A stretch of 64,000 nucleotides of DNA from Brachyspira hampsonii (lineage in GTDB: Bacteria > Spirochaetota > Brachyspiria > Brachyspirales > Brachyspiraceae): positions 1 to 64,000 of the forward strand of contig NZ_MDCO01000006.1 of the NCBI RefSeq assembly GCF_001746205.1. Reading direction: 5' to 3'. The stretch's first letter is position 1. Each line of letters starts with the position of its first letter. This document shows, piece after piece, positions 62,896-64,000 of this stretch. Under the pieces are notes generated by a model, which was not told the DNA's origin, did no database searches, and saw only the letters and a list, made by a program, of their open reading frames with translations. The position numbers and the translations under genes were made by a program.

Positions 62896-63807
62896 TTAAT
62901 TTATTTTTTTAATTAAAAATTTATCTAAAAATGTTTTTAAAGTATATGGAATAGTAGCATTTTTTATAAAATAATAAAATAACATCTTTGATTGTTTTAA
63001 TTTTTTACTGTTATATTTTTTATTTTTAATTTTACGGAAAAAATTTATCCTTAATTTTTTATATATTTCAATTAAAAATTTCAACTCTAATTTTCCTTTA
63101 ACAGAATACTCTGATTTATTATTATTAAATGCATTAATTTGATTATTTATATCAGTTTGAGAACTTTGAATTGAATAACTTATAGCAACAGTTAAATTAT
63201 TCATATTAATCATTATATCATTAGAAATACTAAAATTAACTTTCTTTTTTGGTTTTGCTCTATCTAATAATATAGAATCAGCCATAACTTCTTTCATATT
63301 ATCTCTAAAATTAGATAATAATGTATTAAAATATACTTCACTAAATTTATTATAGTTATAGTAAATTAATATTTTCTCAAACAGAGTATATTCTATCAAA
63401 TTATTTTCTATGCTGTAATTATCTGTAATATATATATTTGTATCTTTTACATTATTAAGCTCTGGTCTTTCTCCTACTAAATTATTCCAATAAGAAAAAT
63501 CTTTGTCTAATAAAAATAATATTCTTTTTTTGGAGTATTGCATATATTGATTTTTAAATAAATCATTATACAATTTCAATGCTGCAGGCTTACCATTAGT
63601 ATACATATATTCAATTTTATCACCATAAACTTTAGAAATTATACTTTCATAATATTCTACATCATCTTCTCCCTCTGTAATTATATATATATAATTATTT
63701 TTATTATATTTTTGAACTATATCAAAAAATTTTACAGGAGCAGATTTGATTGATTTGCTCATATTTGTTATATATGGGTTTGGTTTATTTTGTTTATTCA
63801 TTATCAT
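62896..63807 (-). CDS. DUF4435/TOPRIM protein, AriB-like (PARIS defence)
   Basis: The 303-residue protein (an alternative start lies six bases downstream) has an N-terminal TOPRIM-like domain: YIYIITEGEDDVEYYESII with the conserved Glu, and KKRILFLLDKDFSYW with the D-x-D pair. This is the DUF4435 pattern. Its start overlaps the end of the AAA ATPase gene by 14 bases. In the PARIS anti-phage system AriA is the AAA ATPase and AriB is a DUF4435 TOPRIM effector that is released on sensing anti-restriction proteins and cleaves tRNA; this gene pair has that layout. The C-terminal half (Lys-rich, KKKVNFSISND) is less diagnostic. Other AAA + DUF4435 pairs exist. Confidence 0.65.
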   Translation of the reverse strand: MIMNKQNKPNPYITNMSKSIKSAPVKFFDIVQKYNKNNYIYIITEGEDDVEYYESIISKVYGDKIEYMYTNGKPAALKLYNDLFKNQYMQYSKKRILFLLDKDFSYWNNLVGERPELNNVKDTNIYITDNYSIENNLIEYTLFEKILIYYNYNKFSEVYFNTLLSNFRDNMKEVMADSILLDRAKPKKKVNFSISNDIMINMNNLTVAISYSIQSSQTDINNQINAFNNNKSEYSVKGKLELKFLIEIYKKLRINFFRKIKNKKYNSKKLKQSKMLFYYFIKNATIPYTLKTFLDKFLIKKIN

Positions 63808-64000
63808 ATATTGACTCCCCTATATAATGCACATATTGTCCTAATTTTTCATTATCAAATATAAAAGGAGAATGTGTAGCAGCTATTAATCCAATACAAT
63901 TAGGCGACTTTCTTATATGAACAAGTATTTTTTTCTGCCATTTAATAGATAATGATAATTCTGGTTCATCAATAATAATTATCACTTTATCTTTATTAAT
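63794..64000 (-). CDS. AAA ATPase (AAA_21-type), C-terminal part; AriA-like
   Basis: The frame is open through the right edge, so only the C-terminal 68 or so residues are visible. They contain an ABC-type Walker B/D-loop, IIIIDEPELSLSIKWQKKIL, and the switch motif LIAATHSPFIF. This is typical of AAA_15/AAA_21 (OLD-like) ATPases, which pair with TOPRIM nucleases. It precedes and overlaps the DUF4435 gene by 14 bases. Walker A lies outside the window. Confidence 0.75.
   Translation of the reverse strand: MNKDKVIIIIDEPELSLSIKWQKKILVHIRKSPNCIGLIAATHSPFIFDNEKLGQYVHYIGESIYDNE

Overview
The window reads as chromosomal DNA of an anaerobic spirochaete of the genus Brachyspira. Support comes from the very low GC content, the many Asn/Lys/Ile-rich proteins, the Rpn-family fragment, the oligopeptide-binding lipoprotein paralogues, the Maf/DUF115 protein, the many chemoreceptors and TPR proteins, and a fragment family resembling Brachyspira surface proteins. 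The species cannot be fixed from sequence alone.

Layout. 1-1.0 kb: an acidic repeat ORF runs in from the left and is joined to a broken Rpn-family gene. 1.2-4.8 kb (minus strand): glutathione peroxidase, thiol peroxidase, an RluA-type pseudouridine synthase and a Maf-type protein. 4.9-8.0 kb: CheY-like regulator and gyrA. 8.3-10.5 kb: PepSY-like protein, ABC ATPase/FtsX-like pair, lipoprotein. 10.7-14.4 kb: mfd. 14.5-18.2 kb: fructose operon (DeoR regulator, fruK, fruA) with a phased repeat array at its promoter. 18.3-24.8 kb (minus): two OppA-type lipoproteins and three tandem chemoreceptor genes, two without a signalling domain and the third cut off. 24.8-25.2 kb: a chimeric block ending in 20 bases of Illumina TruSeq adapter, so this join cannot be trusted. 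25.3-36.7 kb: uvrD/pcrA helicase, FAH-family protein, three related small membrane proteins, a third OppA, tRNA-Met, an EFR1 flavodoxin/ferredoxin, a divergent Fpg-like protein, purA. 37.0-42.1 kb: a frameshifted TPR-DUF2971 gene followed by mcrB and mcrC. 42.1-45.7 kb (minus): an isolated three-gene phage-tail cassette. 46.3-56.7 kb (minus): full-length chemoreceptor, iron alcohol dehydrogenase, 1017-residue TPR-like protein, Spy/CpxP-like protein, large outer-membrane metallopeptidase-like protein. 56.9-60.3 kb: a decayed accessory zone with DUF3592, two DUF4234 proteins, a 69-bp tandem repeat, and surface-protein and ankyrin remnants. 60.4-62.8 kb: PBP1A. 62.9-64 kb (minus): a TOPRIM/DUF4435 protein and the end of an AAA ATPase, arranged like the PARIS defence system.

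The most distinctive non-coding feature is a family of intergenic composite repeats at about 25.2, 28.4, 35.0, 45.8, 53.6 and 59.7 kb. They combine an 84-bp unit with GC-rich ends (about AACGCACGGT...ACCGTGCGTT) and a 213-219 bp core ending in ACTTGGGYGGG, with a GGGTGGG/CCCACCC palindrome at its centre. They carry no ORF and look like modular MITE- or BIME-like elements. One copy ends an ankyrin remnant and another lies at the adapter junction.

The two defence loci (McrBC with TPR-DUF2971; DUF4435 with AAA ATPase), the orphan tail cassette and the repeats make the right half mosaic. The left half is mostly housekeeping and transport.
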